The position numbers and the translations under genes are program-made. Under the pieces are notes generated by a model. It worked only from the letters and a program-made list of their open reading frames with translations. It was not told the origin of the DNA and searched no databases. From CAKSHC01 sp045631845 (lineage in GTDB: Bacteria > Bacillota > Clostridia > Oscillospirales > UMGS1783), in assembly GCA_045631845.1 (NCBI GenBank), contig JAZQVM010000037.1:1-31914 (forward strand): a DNA stretch of 31,914 bases, written 5' to 3'. Each line of letters starts with the position of its first letter. Position 1 is the first letter of the stretch. Positions 13,152 through 21,608 of the stretch are shown here, piece by piece.

Positions 13152-14180
13152 ATGAGTGTAGACACAAACAGCATCCGCTCCTTGTTTGAGGAAAAATTAC
13201 AGCAAGCGGACAATGCGGTTGCGCTGGAAGAATTGCGTGTTGCCATGCTCGGCAAAAAGGGCATGATCACCGAGCAGATGAAAAACCTTCGCTCGGTCGA
13301 GGAATCGCAGCGTAAAGAGGTCGGTCGTCTGATCAATGAGCTTAAACAGGAGATCGATCTGGCGCTGACGGCTAAGAAAAAAGAACTGGAAGAAGCGGCT
13401 ATGAACGCCCGTATCCAAGGCGCCGAGCGGTACGATGTATCTATGCCCGGTTCAGAAACCTTCGGCTCGCTCCATCCCATTACTACCGTCGCTCGTGAGG
13501 TGGAAGAGGTTTTCCGTAGCATGGGCTTTACCGTCGAGGATTACTTTGAGATTGTTGACGATTATCAGAATTTCGAGGCGCTCAACATCCCCAAACATCA
13601 TCCCGCCCGCGACATGCAGGATACCTATTTTCTTTCCAATGGCCAGTTGCTTAAGACTCATACTTCGGCCGCGCAGAACGCCATCATGAAGAAATACGGC
13701 GCACCGCTGCGCTCGGTATTTCCCAGTCGTTGCTTCCGCAACGAGGCCACCGATGCCTGCCATGAAAACACCTTCTTCCAGCTGGAAGGCATTATGATCG
13801 ATAAAAATATCTCCATTTCCAATCTGATCTATTTTATGAAAACCATGCTCTCCGAGGTGTTCAAGAGAGATGTTAAGGTGCGCCTGCGCCCCGGTTTCTT
13901 CCCCTTTGTAGAACCCGGTTTTGAATTGGACGTCAACTGTCTGATCTGCGGCGGCGAAGGCTGTCCCACCTGTAAACATTCGGGCTGGCTGGAACTGTGC
14001 CCCTGCGGCATGATCCATCCTAATGTACTTAAGGCCGGCGGCATCGATCCCGAAGAATATTCCGGCTTCGCCTTCGGTCTGGGGCTGACCCGATTAGCCA
14101 TGATGAAATATGGCATTAAAGATATTCGTATGCTCAACTCCGGCAACCTCAAATCGTTGTCGCAGTTCACATCTCGGTAA
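13152..14180 (+). CDS. pheS: Phenylalanyl-tRNA synthetase alpha subunit
   Basis: 342 residues, a normal PheS length. An N-terminal coiled-coil (about 1-85, rich in Lys/Glu) is followed by the class II catalytic core: motif 2 around 'FPSRCFRNEATDACHENTFF', then 'RPGFFPFVEPGFELDV', and motif 3 'GFAFGLGLTRLAMMKYGI' near the end. A cysteine cluster (CLIC, CPTC, then CPC) lies between motifs 2 and 3. Similar clusters occur in many clostridial PheS and may bind metal. With PheT it forms the (alpha-beta)2 enzyme that charges tRNA-Phe. AGGAGG precedes the ATG, and the T-box upstream controls expression. Confidence 0.97.
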   Translation: MSVDTNSIRSLFEEKLQQADNAVALEELRVAMLGKKGMITEQMKNLRSVEESQRKEVGRLINELKQEIDLALTAKKKELEEAAMNARIQGAERYDVSMPGSETFGSLHPITTVAREVEEVFRSMGFTVEDYFEIVDDYQNFEALNIPKHHPARDMQDTYFLSNGQLLKTHTSAAQNAIMKKYGAPLRSVFPSRCFRNEATDACHENTFFQLEGIMIDKNISISNLIYFMKTMLSEVFKRDVKVRLRPGFFPFVEPGFELDVNCLICGGEGCPTCKHSGWLELCPCGMIHPNVLKAGGIDPEEYSGFAFGLGLTRLAMMKYGIKDIRMLNSGNLKSLSQFTSR

Positions 14181-14194
14181 AGGAGGGGTAAAAT

Positions 14195-16567
14195 ATGTTA
14201 ATCTCAATGAATTGGATCGAAGACTTTGTTGATCTTTCGGGGCTGGATAAAACCGCGCTGATCAAACGCTTTACCCTCGCCACCGCCGAGGTGGAGGACA
14301 TCTTTGTTATGGGCGCCGATGTGCAGGGTGTCGTGTCGGCCCGCATTGAAAGCATCGAGGACCATCCGAATTCTAAGAAATTGCACCTGCTCAAGGTCAA
14401 TACCGGCAAAACGGTGGTGGACTGCGTGTGCGGTGCGCCCAACGTTCGTGAAGGCATGATCGTAGCCTTTGCTACCGAAGGCGGTAAGGCCGGCGGTATG
14501 GATATTGTCAAAACCAAAATTGCAGGCTTTGAGTCCTGCGGTATGTGCTGCTCGGAAAAAGAACTGGGCATCTCGGCCAACCATGACGGCATTATGGAAC
14601 TGGACGCCGATACCCCGCTGGGCGTTGACGTTAAGGATCTGTTTGCCATTGATGATATCGTCTTTGAAGTCGATAACAAATCGCTCACCAACCGTCCCGA
14701 CCTCTGGGGTCACTACGGCATCGCCCGTGAATTCGCCGCTATTGCCGACCGTCCTTTGCGCCCCGTGCCCGTTTTCGATGCCAAGAGCATTGAAAACCTG
14801 CCCGAAGTGGACGTGAACATTGAGGACGAGCGTTGCTACCGCTACACCTCCGCTATCGTAACCGGCATTTCCCGCAAGGTCTCGCCGATGAATATGCGGA
14901 TTCGTCTGTTCTATTGCGGCCTGCGCGCCATCAACTTCTTGGCCGACCTGACCAACTACGTCATGCTGGAACTGGGTCAGCCTATGCACGCCTTTGACTA
15001 TTCGGTGGTTCAGAAAGTAAATGTCCGCCGCTTTGCCGATGCCTTTACCTTTACTACATTGGACGAGGTGGAGCGTAACATCGATAGCGAAACACTGATG
15101 ATCTGCTCGGACGATAAGCCTATGGCCATTGCCGGCATTATGGGCGGCCTGAATTCCGAAATTGAGGATACCACGACAAGCCTGTTGTTGGAATCGGCCA
15201 ACTTCGACGGCATCACCACCCGTAAATCCACCGTCCGTATCGGTCTTCGTACCGATGCCAGCATGCGCTATGAGAAGATGCTCGATCCGGAACTTACCAT
15301 GACGGCCGCTCTGCGCTATCTGAACCTACTGCAGGAATTTGACCCTCATGTCAAATTTGAATCCCGTATCAGCGATGTGCGCACCTACGCTTTCCCCGAA
15401 ATTTCCATTGATTTCGATAAGGCATTTGTTGACCGCTATACCGGTATTGACATCTCAGTAGAGCGTATCGAGAAAACCTTGACCGCACTCGGTTTCGGGC
15501 TGGAAAGAAACGGCGATCAGTTCCATGTCGATGTCCCGTCCTGGCGCCGCACCAAGGATGTCACCATCAAGGCCGATATCATCGAGGAGATCACCCGTAT
15601 CTACGGCTATGATAACTTCGATGTCCGTCCCTCTGAAAATGTCCTCTATCCCATTCCCGAAACGGCCAACCGCCGCGACGATTTCGGCGTAAAAACCCTG
15701 CTGGCCGACCGCTACGGATTCCACGAAGTTCATTCCTATCTGTGGAGCGATAGCCGTAAATTGGCTCAGATCGGCATTGAGGTTGAGGATAATGTCAAGA
15801 TCATCAACTCCATGTCTACCGACTGGACGATCCTGCGTCGCAATATGACCCCGACCCTGCTGTCCATGGTACAGGACAACCGCCGCTTTGCCGATCGGTT
15901 CGGCATTTTTGAGATTGCCCGTGTCGTAGAGGGACTGAAAGAAGACGGCCAGTGCAATGAGCGCAAGAAACTGGGTATCGTCGTTTTTGATAAAGTCAAT
16001 AGCGAAAAGGAAGCCTACTTGGGTCTGGTCGATGTGATGCGTACCCTCGGTACCGTGCTTAAAAATGAGGCGCTGACCGTGGTGAATGAAACGGCCGAGA
16101 AGCCGTGGCAGCATCCCGTCAATACCGCCGGCGTCTATCTCGGCGGCAAGAAGATCGGCTTTGTCAGCGTTGTCCATCCGAGTGTTGTGGATAAGATCGA
16201 TAAAAAAGCCGCCGTTACCTGTGCCGAGATCGATATGGATATGTTCTCCGCCTATGCCGGAACGGCCGTGTCCTATGTCGAACCCTCCAAATTCCCCGGC
16301 GTGGAGTATGACCTGTCACTGCTGGTCGGCAAGGATCAGCCTTATGCCGATATTATGACGATTGTTGATGCTCAAAAGTGTCCGTTGCTGCTGGGTTACC
16401 GTCCCGTAGACGAGTATCGGGATGCTTCTTTGGGCGATAAGCGAAGTATGACGGTGCGCTTCACCTTCGGCGCTTTTGATCGTACCCTGTCCGGTCAGGA
16501 AGTGCAGGAGCAGATCGATGCGCTGACGGCCCGCTTTACCGAAGCCGGAATTGCATTAAAAATATAA
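14195..16567 (+). CDS. pheT: Phenylalanyl-tRNA synthetase beta subunit
   Basis: 790 residues, full-length PheT. It has the N-terminal EMAP-type tRNA-binding domain (about 40-150, 'ARIESIEDHPNSKKLHLLKV'), the B3/B4 editing domain including 'TNYVMLELGQPMHAFDY', the B5 domain (about 400-470), the catalytic-like core, and the C-terminal ferredoxin-fold anticodon-binding domain ('EPSKFPGVEYDLSLLV' onward, about 695-790). It supports tRNA-Phe recognition and hydrolyses mischarged Tyr-tRNA-Phe. It lies 14 nt after pheS with an AAGGAGGGG site. There is no obvious terminator after its stop, but the next gene has its own promoter. Confidence 0.97.
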   Translation: MLISMNWIEDFVDLSGLDKTALIKRFTLATAEVEDIFVMGADVQGVVSARIESIEDHPNSKKLHLLKVNTGKTVVDCVCGAPNVREGMIVAFATEGGKAGGMDIVKTKIAGFESCGMCCSEKELGISANHDGIMELDADTPLGVDVKDLFAIDDIVFEVDNKSLTNRPDLWGHYGIAREFAAIADRPLRPVPVFDAKSIENLPEVDVNIEDERCYRYTSAIVTGISRKVSPMNMRIRLFYCGLRAINFLADLTNYVMLELGQPMHAFDYSVVQKVNVRRFADAFTFTTLDEVERNIDSETLMICSDDKPMAIAGIMGGLNSEIEDTTTSLLLESANFDGITTRKSTVRIGLRTDASMRYEKMLDPELTMTAALRYLNLLQEFDPHVKFESRISDVRTYAFPEISIDFDKAFVDRYTGIDISVERIEKTLTALGFGLERNGDQFHVDVPSWRRTKDVTIKADIIEEITRIYGYDNFDVRPSENVLYPIPETANRRDDFGVKTLLADRYGFHEVHSYLWSDSRKLAQIGIEVEDNVKIINSMSTDWTILRRNMTPTLLSMVQDNRRFADRFGIFEIARVVEGLKEDGQCNERKKLGIVVFDKVNSEKEAYLGLVDVMRTLGTVLKNEALTVVNETAEKPWQHPVNTAGVYLGGKKIGFVSVVHPSVVDKIDKKAAVTCAEIDMDMFSAYAGTAVSYVEPSKFPGVEYDLSLLVGKDQPYADIMTIVDAQKCPLLLGYRPVDEYRDASLGDKRSMTVRFTFGAFDRTLSGQEVQEQIDALTARFTEAGIALKI

Positions 16568-16584
16568 AAAATTTGCATTGCGTA

Positions 16585-16613
16585 TTGAAAAACGGACAAA
16601 ATTGGTATATGAT
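16585..16613 (+). promoter_or_regulatory. Sigma-A-like promoter for ireB
   Basis: TTGAAA (16585-16590), a 17-nt spacer and TATGAT (16608-16613). A second TATAGT at 16613-16618 lacks a well-spaced partner. Confidence 0.6.
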
Positions 16614-16653
16614 ATAGTGTATAGAAAAAACTATCAAAAAGGGGATGAACCAA

Positions 16654-16902
16654 ATGCTGCATGATGGAACGATAACCTTCTCGGTTCGTGACGAACAGGA
16701 AAAGGAAATGAAACGCATCGTTACTGAGGTATATGATGCGCTAAAGGAAAAAGGATATAATCCGATCAATCAGCTGGTGGGGTACATCCTTTCGGAGGAT
16801 CCAACCTATATCACCAACTATAAGAATGCCCGTGCTCTGATCTGTAAGATCGATCGGGATGAATTGTTGCATACCTTAGTCCGTTCCTATCTTTCCGAAT
16901 AA
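16654..16902 (+). CDS. ireB: IreB family regulatory phosphoprotein (UPF0297/YrzL)
   Basis: 82 residues from the second in-frame ATG (16654). The AAAAAGGGG site lies 9 nt upstream of it but directly abuts the first ATG at 16645. The family core is clear: 'VYDALKEKGYNPINQLVGYILSEDPTYI' followed by 'NARALICKIDRDELLHTLVRSYL'. In Enterococcus, IreB is phosphorylated by the PASTA kinase IreK and dampens cephalosporin resistance. The N-terminal Thr in 'GTITFSV' occupies the region where those phosphosites lie. The gene usually stands before ruvX/yqgF and a DUF1292 gene; here it is alone, with its own promoter and terminator. Confidence 0.92.
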   Translation: MLHDGTITFSVRDEQEKEMKRIVTEVYDALKEKGYNPINQLVGYILSEDPTYITNYKNARALICKIDRDELLHTLVRSYLSE

Positions 16903-16906
16903 ACAT

Positions 16907-16939
16907 AAAACCTCAAAACCGTGCGGTTTTGAGGTTTTT
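16907..16939 (+). terminator. Rho-independent terminator after ireB
   Basis: Perfect 14-bp stem: AAAACCTCAAAACC (16907-16920) with GGTTTTGAGGTTTT (16925-16938) around GTGC, ending in T residues. Confidence 0.93.
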
Positions 16940-16953
16940 AGTATAGGTGTTTT

Positions 16954-17898
16954 ATGAAATATGTCTCCTTGGGTCATACCGGAATGCAGGTGTCAACCCT
17001 CGCTTTCGGCTCGCTGACTATGGCACCCATGCAGGCCAACCTGCCCCCCGAGGCGGCGGCCGAGGTGCTGTGCTGTGCCGCCGAGCGTGGCGTGAATTTG
17101 CTCGATACTGCCCAACTCTATGACAACTACGAATATATCAGAATCGCCGAAAAAAAGATGCGATCCCCCCTCATCATCGCCAGTAAATCCTATGCCTATG
17201 AAAAACAAATGGCATTTGATGCGGTGGAGGAGGCAAGACAGCGTTTGGATCGGGATGTGATTGATATTTTTATGCTCCACGAGCAGGAGAGTGAGCATAC
17301 CCTGCGTGGTCATATGCCTGCCATCGAAGAGCTTTTGCGCCTCAAAGCACAGGGTATTATCCGTGCCTTCGGTATCTCTACGCATCATGTGGCCGGTGTC
17401 CGTGCTGCCGCTCATGCCGATTATATCGATGTCATTCACCCCTTGCTCAACAAGGCGGGACTCGGCATTGTGGACGGAACCCGTGAGGAGATGGAGCAAG
17501 CGCTCAAATCGGCTCATGAAGCAGGGAAGGGTATCTATACCATGAAACCGCTCGGCGGTGGGAATTTGTTTTCTACGGCGCAGGAAAACCTGCAATACGC
17601 CTTTTCTTTCCCGTATAAACACAGCGTTTGTATCGGGATGCAGTCGATCGATGAGGTCGATGCCAATATTGAATTTATGGAGAAAGGCGTTTTCTCCGAG
17701 CAAAATCTCAAAGCCCTACAGCAGAAAAAACGGCAGTTACATATCGATGATTGGTGTGTCGGTTGCGGTGCTTGCGCCGCCCGTTGCCTCAATCACGGCA
17801 TAGATATCGTAAACGGCAAAGCCGTCCCGAATGAAAAGTGCGTGCTCTGTGGGTATTGCAGTCGCGTCTGCGATCAATGGGCAATAAAGGTGGTGTAA
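16954..17898 (+). CDS. Aldo/keto reductase with C-terminal 2x[4Fe-4S] module
   Basis: 314 residues. The AKR barrel (about 1-255) keeps the catalytic tetrad: D51 and Y56 in 'DTAQLYDNY', K78 in 'ASKSY', and H109 in 'MLHEQES'. Residues ~268-312 hold two clusters, 'CVGCGACAARC' and 'CVLCGYCSRVC'. The strand that normally shows the NAD(P)H-binding Arg/Lys motif is less clear ('CIGMQSIDEVDAN'). This AKR-ferredoxin fusion is widespread in anaerobes, with substrates mostly unknown. The start follows a TAGGTG site 15 nt after the ireB terminator. nnr begins 2 nt after its stop, so the two are co-transcribed. A promoter was not evident, and readthrough past the terminator is possible. Confidence 0.88.
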   Translation: MKYVSLGHTGMQVSTLAFGSLTMAPMQANLPPEAAAEVLCCAAERGVNLLDTAQLYDNYEYIRIAEKKMRSPLIIASKSYAYEKQMAFDAVEEARQRLDRDVIDIFMLHEQESEHTLRGHMPAIEELLRLKAQGIIRAFGISTHHVAGVRAAAHADYIDVIHPLLNKAGLGIVDGTREEMEQALKSAHEAGKGIYTMKPLGGGNLFSTAQENLQYAFSFPYKHSVCIGMQSIDEVDANIEFMEKGVFSEQNLKALQQKKRQLHIDDWCVGCGACAARCLNHGIDIVNGKAVPNEKCVLCGYCSRVCDQWAIKVV

Positions 17899-17900
17899 GG

Positions 17901-19415
17901 ATGCGTGTCTGCACAGCCAAACAAATGAACGAGGCTGATCGGTTTGCCATCGATGTGCTGGGCATCCCCGGTACTGAACTGATGTTCCATGCCGCCTCCG
18001 GCCTTTTTGAGAAAATCTCTGCTCATTTTGATGATCTTAGCCAGAAAAAGATGGTTATATTAGCCGGAAACGGCAACAATGCCGGCGATGGCTTTGCCTT
18101 GGCTTTGCTTGCATGTGAAGCGAATATGCTTGTCAGTATTGTTCGTATCAATGATCGTGATTTAAGTGAGGATGCCGCCTATTATGCCGCACAGGTAAGG
18201 GATATTCCCACTTGCTTCTTCAATCAAGCCGAGGAAGAATGTAAGAGGTGGATCAGTGAGGCCGATGTGATTGTCGATGCCATGTACGGCACTGGCTTCC
18301 GCGGTTCTCTTTCGGGAGCGGCAGCTGCTTGCGCAGAGTGGGCTAATCGAAGCCATGCATGGCGTGTATCGGCCGACCTGCCCAGCGGTGCCTGTTGCGA
18401 TACCGGCGCTATGGAAGGAGAGGTCTTTCGCGCCGATCTGACTGTGACGTTTACCGCTAAGAAGCCTTGCCATTTTCTCTATCCCGCCGCCGAGTACTGC
18501 GGCCGTGTGGAAGTTTGTGATATCGGGATTCCTGAACGGGTGCTGGATGATGGACGCATGTGGGAGATTACTCCGGCATTGGTCAAATCCGTCTTGCCAG
18601 GCCGTCCGGCTAACAGCCATAAAGGAACCTTCGGTCGGTTGCTGACCTATTGCGGCAGTGAGGAGATGACGGGTGCCGCCGTTTTGTGTGTCGGTGCCGC
18701 CCTGCATGTAGGGGTTGGGTTGGTTGAGGTGGCCGGTCCATGCGAGGTGATTGCGGCCGTATCCGCCTATCATCCCGAACCGATCTATACCCGTCTGTCG
18801 GAAACGGCAGAGGGGGATAACGCGCTGATGGTGGCCGCCAAGCGTGCCAAGGCTATTGTCTGCGGTTGCGGATTATCACAGAAGAGCGGGCAGGAACGGC
18901 GGGTCATTTCCCTGATTCGTCACGCTTCATGCCCCATAGTCGTGGATGCCGATGGCATAACATCGCTTTCACGGAATATAGATGTATTAACCGGCCATGA
19001 TAAGGATTTGGTGTTAACGCCTCATCCTTTGGAAATGGCAAGACTAACCGGAAAGACGGTGGAGGAGATTCAGGCTGATCGTATCGGTATCGCTTCTGCC
19101 TTTGCTCAAAAACATCGAGTTACCGTCGTCCTCAAAGGTGCCAATACGGTTGTGGCGGCGCCCGATGGGCGGGTCTGGCTCAATGCGGCGGCTTGCTCGG
19201 CATTGGCCAAGGGCGGTTCGGGTGATGTGCTTGGCGGAATCATCGGTTCGCTGTTAGCGCAGGGTGTGGAAGCGCCTTGGGCGGCCGTGATCGGTGTGTA
19301 TGTCCATGCGCAAGCGGGGTTACTCGGTGCCGAAAGTAAAACCGATTATTGCCTGCTCCCGTCGCAGTTGCATGAATTTTTTCCTGCTGTCTTCCGTCAG
19401 ATCAAAGAGGGATAA
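17901..19415 (+). CDS. nnr: Bifunctional NAD(P)H-hydrate epimerase / ADP-dependent dehydratase
   Basis: 504 residues from the ATG at 17901 (GTAAGG just upstream); the frame is open farther back into the reductase gene. The N-terminal YjeF/NnrE domain (about 1-215) shows 'GNGNNAGDGFALALLA' and 'DAMYGTGF'. The C-terminal ribokinase-like NnrD domain (about 225-500) shows 'AGAAL'-type motifs early, 'VDADG' and 'LAKGGSGDVLGGIIG'. Together they repair damaged, hydrated NAD(P)H back to NAD(P)H. Fusion of both activities is the usual bacterial form. It lies 2 nt after a reductase that would use NAD(P)H, and the next gene starts 3 nt after its stop. Confidence 0.94.
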   Translation: MRVCTAKQMNEADRFAIDVLGIPGTELMFHAASGLFEKISAHFDDLSQKKMVILAGNGNNAGDGFALALLACEANMLVSIVRINDRDLSEDAAYYAAQVRDIPTCFFNQAEEECKRWISEADVIVDAMYGTGFRGSLSGAAAACAEWANRSHAWRVSADLPSGACCDTGAMEGEVFRADLTVTFTAKKPCHFLYPAAEYCGRVEVCDIGIPERVLDDGRMWEITPALVKSVLPGRPANSHKGTFGRLLTYCGSEEMTGAAVLCVGAALHVGVGLVEVAGPCEVIAAVSAYHPEPIYTRLSETAEGDNALMVAAKRAKAIVCGCGLSQKSGQERRVISLIRHASCPIVVDADGITSLSRNIDVLTGHDKDLVLTPHPLEMARLTGKTVEEIQADRIGIASAFAQKHRVTVVLKGANTVVAAPDGRVWLNAAACSALAKGGSGDVLGGIIGSLLAQGVEAPWAAVIGVYVHAQAGLLGAESKTDYCLLPSQLHEFFPAVFRQIKEG

Positions 19416-19418
19416 TAT

Positions 19419-19916
19419 TTGAAAAAACTGGCATCTGTGGCCTTGCTTTTGTTATGGCTTTGCGGCTGTGCAAAAGGGAAAACGGCCGATGTCACAAAAG
19501 AGATGCGTGAGTCGGGCGGATTCTCGGCTTATGCAATCGTGCACTATCTTGGCAAGGAATATGGCTTTACAGTAGAAAAGGACCCCGAAAGCATTCGGGT
19601 GGTGCTGGATAACCCCCAAGCCTTGAGCGGATTCACCGTAACGCTAACCGAAAGCGACTATACCGTAGGCTATCACGATGTATCCTTCAGTACCAAACAA
19701 CTGCCCGATACCATGGAGCGGGTGATTGGCCCTGTATTTTCCTTGTGTGATGCCATTGCCAAGCAACAAGGAGAGCACCTGCCGGACGGGACGTTTACCT
19801 ATCAGTCGGGGGATTTGAGTGCTACCTGCCGCTTTGACCCCAAAGAAGGAGTCCCTTTACAAATCTCGGTTGGGGACGATTTTCTGTTAGAATTTAGCAA
19901 TTTTAAATACACGTAA
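19419..19916 (+). CDS. Putative lipoprotein of unknown function
   Basis: 165 residues starting with TTG. Lys-Lys and a hydrophobic run end in the lipobox 'LCGC', so C17 would be lipidated and the rest anchored outside the membrane. The mature part has no cysteines and is beta-rich, with 'EYGFTVEKDPESI' and 'FTVTLTESDYTVGYHDVSF'. In Bacillus a lipoprotein gene (ydcC, LolA-like) occupies the same spot before alr; I cannot show that this protein is its homologue. It is tightly packed between nnr (3 nt) and alr (11 nt), so it belongs to that operon. Confidence 0.8.
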   Translation: MKKLASVALLLLWLCGCAKGKTADVTKEMRESGGFSAYAIVHYLGKEYGFTVEKDPESIRVVLDNPQALSGFTVTLTESDYTVGYHDVSFSTKQLPDTMERVIGPVFSLCDAIAKQQGEHLPDGTFTYQSGDLSATCRFDPKEGVPLQISVGDDFLLEFSNFKYT

Positions 19917-19927
19917 GAGGTAGAAGT

Positions 19928-21079
19928 ATGAACAAAAGAACTTGGGCTGAAATTAATCTGGACGCCCTTGTCCACAATTATAATATAGCCAAAGCCACCG
20001 ATGCCCATGTCATGCCAGTCATCAAAGCCGATGCCTATGGTCATGGGGCTTGTATCTGTGCCAAAACGCTGGTGCAAGCGGGTGCTGATCGGTTTGCCGT
20101 CTCCTGCATGGACGAAGCGTTAGAGTTGCGGCAGGCCGGCATCAAGGCTGATATTTTAATTCTTGGCTATACTGCGCCCGATAGTTTTGATCGATTGATT
20201 GAACAGGGATTCACCCAAACGGTCATGAGTGTCGAGTATGCCAAAGAGCTAAGCCGTGTCGCACAAAAGCAAAAGGCCACCGTCAAAGTCCATATAAAAC
20301 TGGACACTGGCATGGCACGGTTGGGGTTGTGCGTGCGTAAAGCGGAGGAGATAGAACAGGCAGCAGCCGATGTGGCTCATATCTGTAACATGGAAGGTCT
20401 GCAGGTAGAAGGGATTTTTACCCATTTTGCCGTATCCGATATGCCCGATCAGGACTTTACTCGGCAACAGGCCAAACGGTTCTCGTCTGTTGTGGAACAG
20501 GTAGAGAAAATCGGTCTGCATATCCCCATCAAACATTGCGCCAATTCGGGTGCTATCCTCAATCATCCCGATTATCGCTTCGATATGGTTCGGCAGGGCA
20601 TCATGCTCTATGGTGAGAAGCCTGATGGATCTTGCCCCGATGTCGGTCTGCGTTCGGTGATGACACTCAAAAGTGTTGTGGCCTTTTGCTCGGTGCTCCG
20701 TGCCGATGAAACGGTCAGTTACGGCAGAACTTATACGGCTATGCGTGATATTCCCATTGCCGTTATCTCGGTCGGCTATGCCGACGGTTATCGCCGTGCC
20801 CTTTCGGGAAAAGGTTGGGTCAGTATTAACGGTTGCCGTTGTCCGATCGTCGGTCGGGTGTGCATGGATCAGATGATGGTTGATATTTCCGATTGCCCTC
20901 AGGTGGAATCGGGGCAGGAGGTTACGGTAATGGGTGGTGACGGACCGAGCATGACCGAACTTGCCGAGATCTGCGATACCATTAACTATGAACTGATGTG
21001 CGCCATCAGCGTTCGAGTACCTCGCGTGTATATCCGAGAAGGAAAAATATTGGAAGTGCGTTCAAGAATGACAGAATAA
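19928..21079 (+). CDS. alr: Alanine racemase
   Basis: 383 residues, a normal length. The PLP lysine is K33 in 'VIKADAYGHGA'. The second catalytic residue, the Tyr of the partner subunit, lies in 'TVSYGRTYTA'. 'DTGMARLG', 'CANSGA' and 'VGRVCMDQMMVDI' are also typical. It interconverts L- and D-alanine to supply peptidoglycan precursors, and in spore formers alanine racemases also modulate germination. The AAGAGGTAGAAG site precedes the ATG. Its position before a MazF/EndoA gene is the standard Firmicutes arrangement, except that the antitoxin gene usually between them is missing. Confidence 0.96.
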   Translation: MNKRTWAEINLDALVHNYNIAKATDAHVMPVIKADAYGHGACICAKTLVQAGADRFAVSCMDEALELRQAGIKADILILGYTAPDSFDRLIEQGFTQTVMSVEYAKELSRVAQKQKATVKVHIKLDTGMARLGLCVRKAEEIEQAAADVAHICNMEGLQVEGIFTHFAVSDMPDQDFTRQQAKRFSSVVEQVEKIGLHIPIKHCANSGAILNHPDYRFDMVRQGIMLYGEKPDGSCPDVGLRSVMTLKSVVAFCSVLRADETVSYGRTYTAMRDIPIAVISVGYADGYRRALSGKGWVSINGCRCPIVGRVCMDQMMVDISDCPQVESGQEVTVMGGDGPSMTELAEICDTINYELMCAISVRVPRVYIREGKILEVRSRMTE

Positions 21080-21201
21080 GGGCCAAATAATCAAAGAATG
21101 ACTTTCCGTAATATCGTAATAGTGAGTAAAAAATTTTTCTTTGGTGTAAGTTTTTTGCTCAAAGCGGGCAATATATACTCATAAGCGATATCGGAGAGTG
21201 A

Positions 21202-21561
21202 ATGACATTGACTGTAAAACGTGGAGATATTTATTATGCGGACCTGTCCCCGGTCATCGGATCGGAGCAGGGCGGCGTGCGGCCGGTACTGATCGTACAA
21301 AACGATGTGGGGAATAAATTTTCCCCCACCGTCATTGCCGCCGCCATCACCAGCCAAACCGGCAAAAGCAAAATGCCGACTCATATTGAGTTGTCCTGCG
21401 AACGCTACGGCCTATCGCGGGACTCGGTTGTGTTGCTTGAACAGATCCGCACCTTAGATAAACGCCGATTAAAGGATAAGATTGGCCATGTGGATGAAGT
21501 GACCATGCAGCGCATCAATACCGCCATCAATATCAGTTTCGGACTATCGGAATTGGCATAA
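21202..21561 (+). CDS. ndoA: MazF/PemK-type endoribonuclease toxin (EndoA-like)
   Basis: 119 residues, about the length of Bacillus EndoA. It starts 'TLTVKRGDIYYADLSPVIGSEQGG' in family style, with 'RPVLIVQNDVGN', the core 'PTVIAAAITSQ' and 'LLEQIRTLDKRRL'. The catalytic Arg (in 'GGVRP') and Thr (in 'AAITSQ') of MazF enzymes appear to be kept. These enzymes cut single-stranded mRNA at short motifs. The GGAGAGTGA site precedes the ATG. Between alr and this gene there are only 122 nt, too short for the ~90-residue RHH antitoxin (EndoAI), so the cognate inhibitor is missing or elsewhere. A strong terminator follows. Confidence 0.93.
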   Translation: MTLTVKRGDIYYADLSPVIGSEQGGVRPVLIVQNDVGNKFSPTVIAAAITSQTGKSKMPTHIELSCERYGLSRDSVVLLEQIRTLDKRRLKDKIGHVDEVTMQRINTAINISFGLSELA

Positions 21562-21562
21562 G

Positions 21563-21590
21563 AAAACGGAGCCTTTCGGCTCCGTTTTTT
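21563..21590 (+). terminator. Rho-independent terminator after the mazF-type gene
   Basis: AAAACGGAGCC (21563-21573) pairs with GGCTCCGTTTT (21578-21588) around TTTC. A-rich and T-rich flanks let it serve the convergent DUF554 gene too. Confidence 0.92.
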
Positions 21591-21608
21591 GTATGTGAAT
21601 TTTCCAAC

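Noticed and set aside
21098..21184. 28-codon ATG frame between alr and the mazF-type gene, considered as a mini-antitoxin
   Set aside because: Far too short for an RHH/AbrB antitoxin, no convincing ribosome-binding site, and composition like AT-rich spacer.
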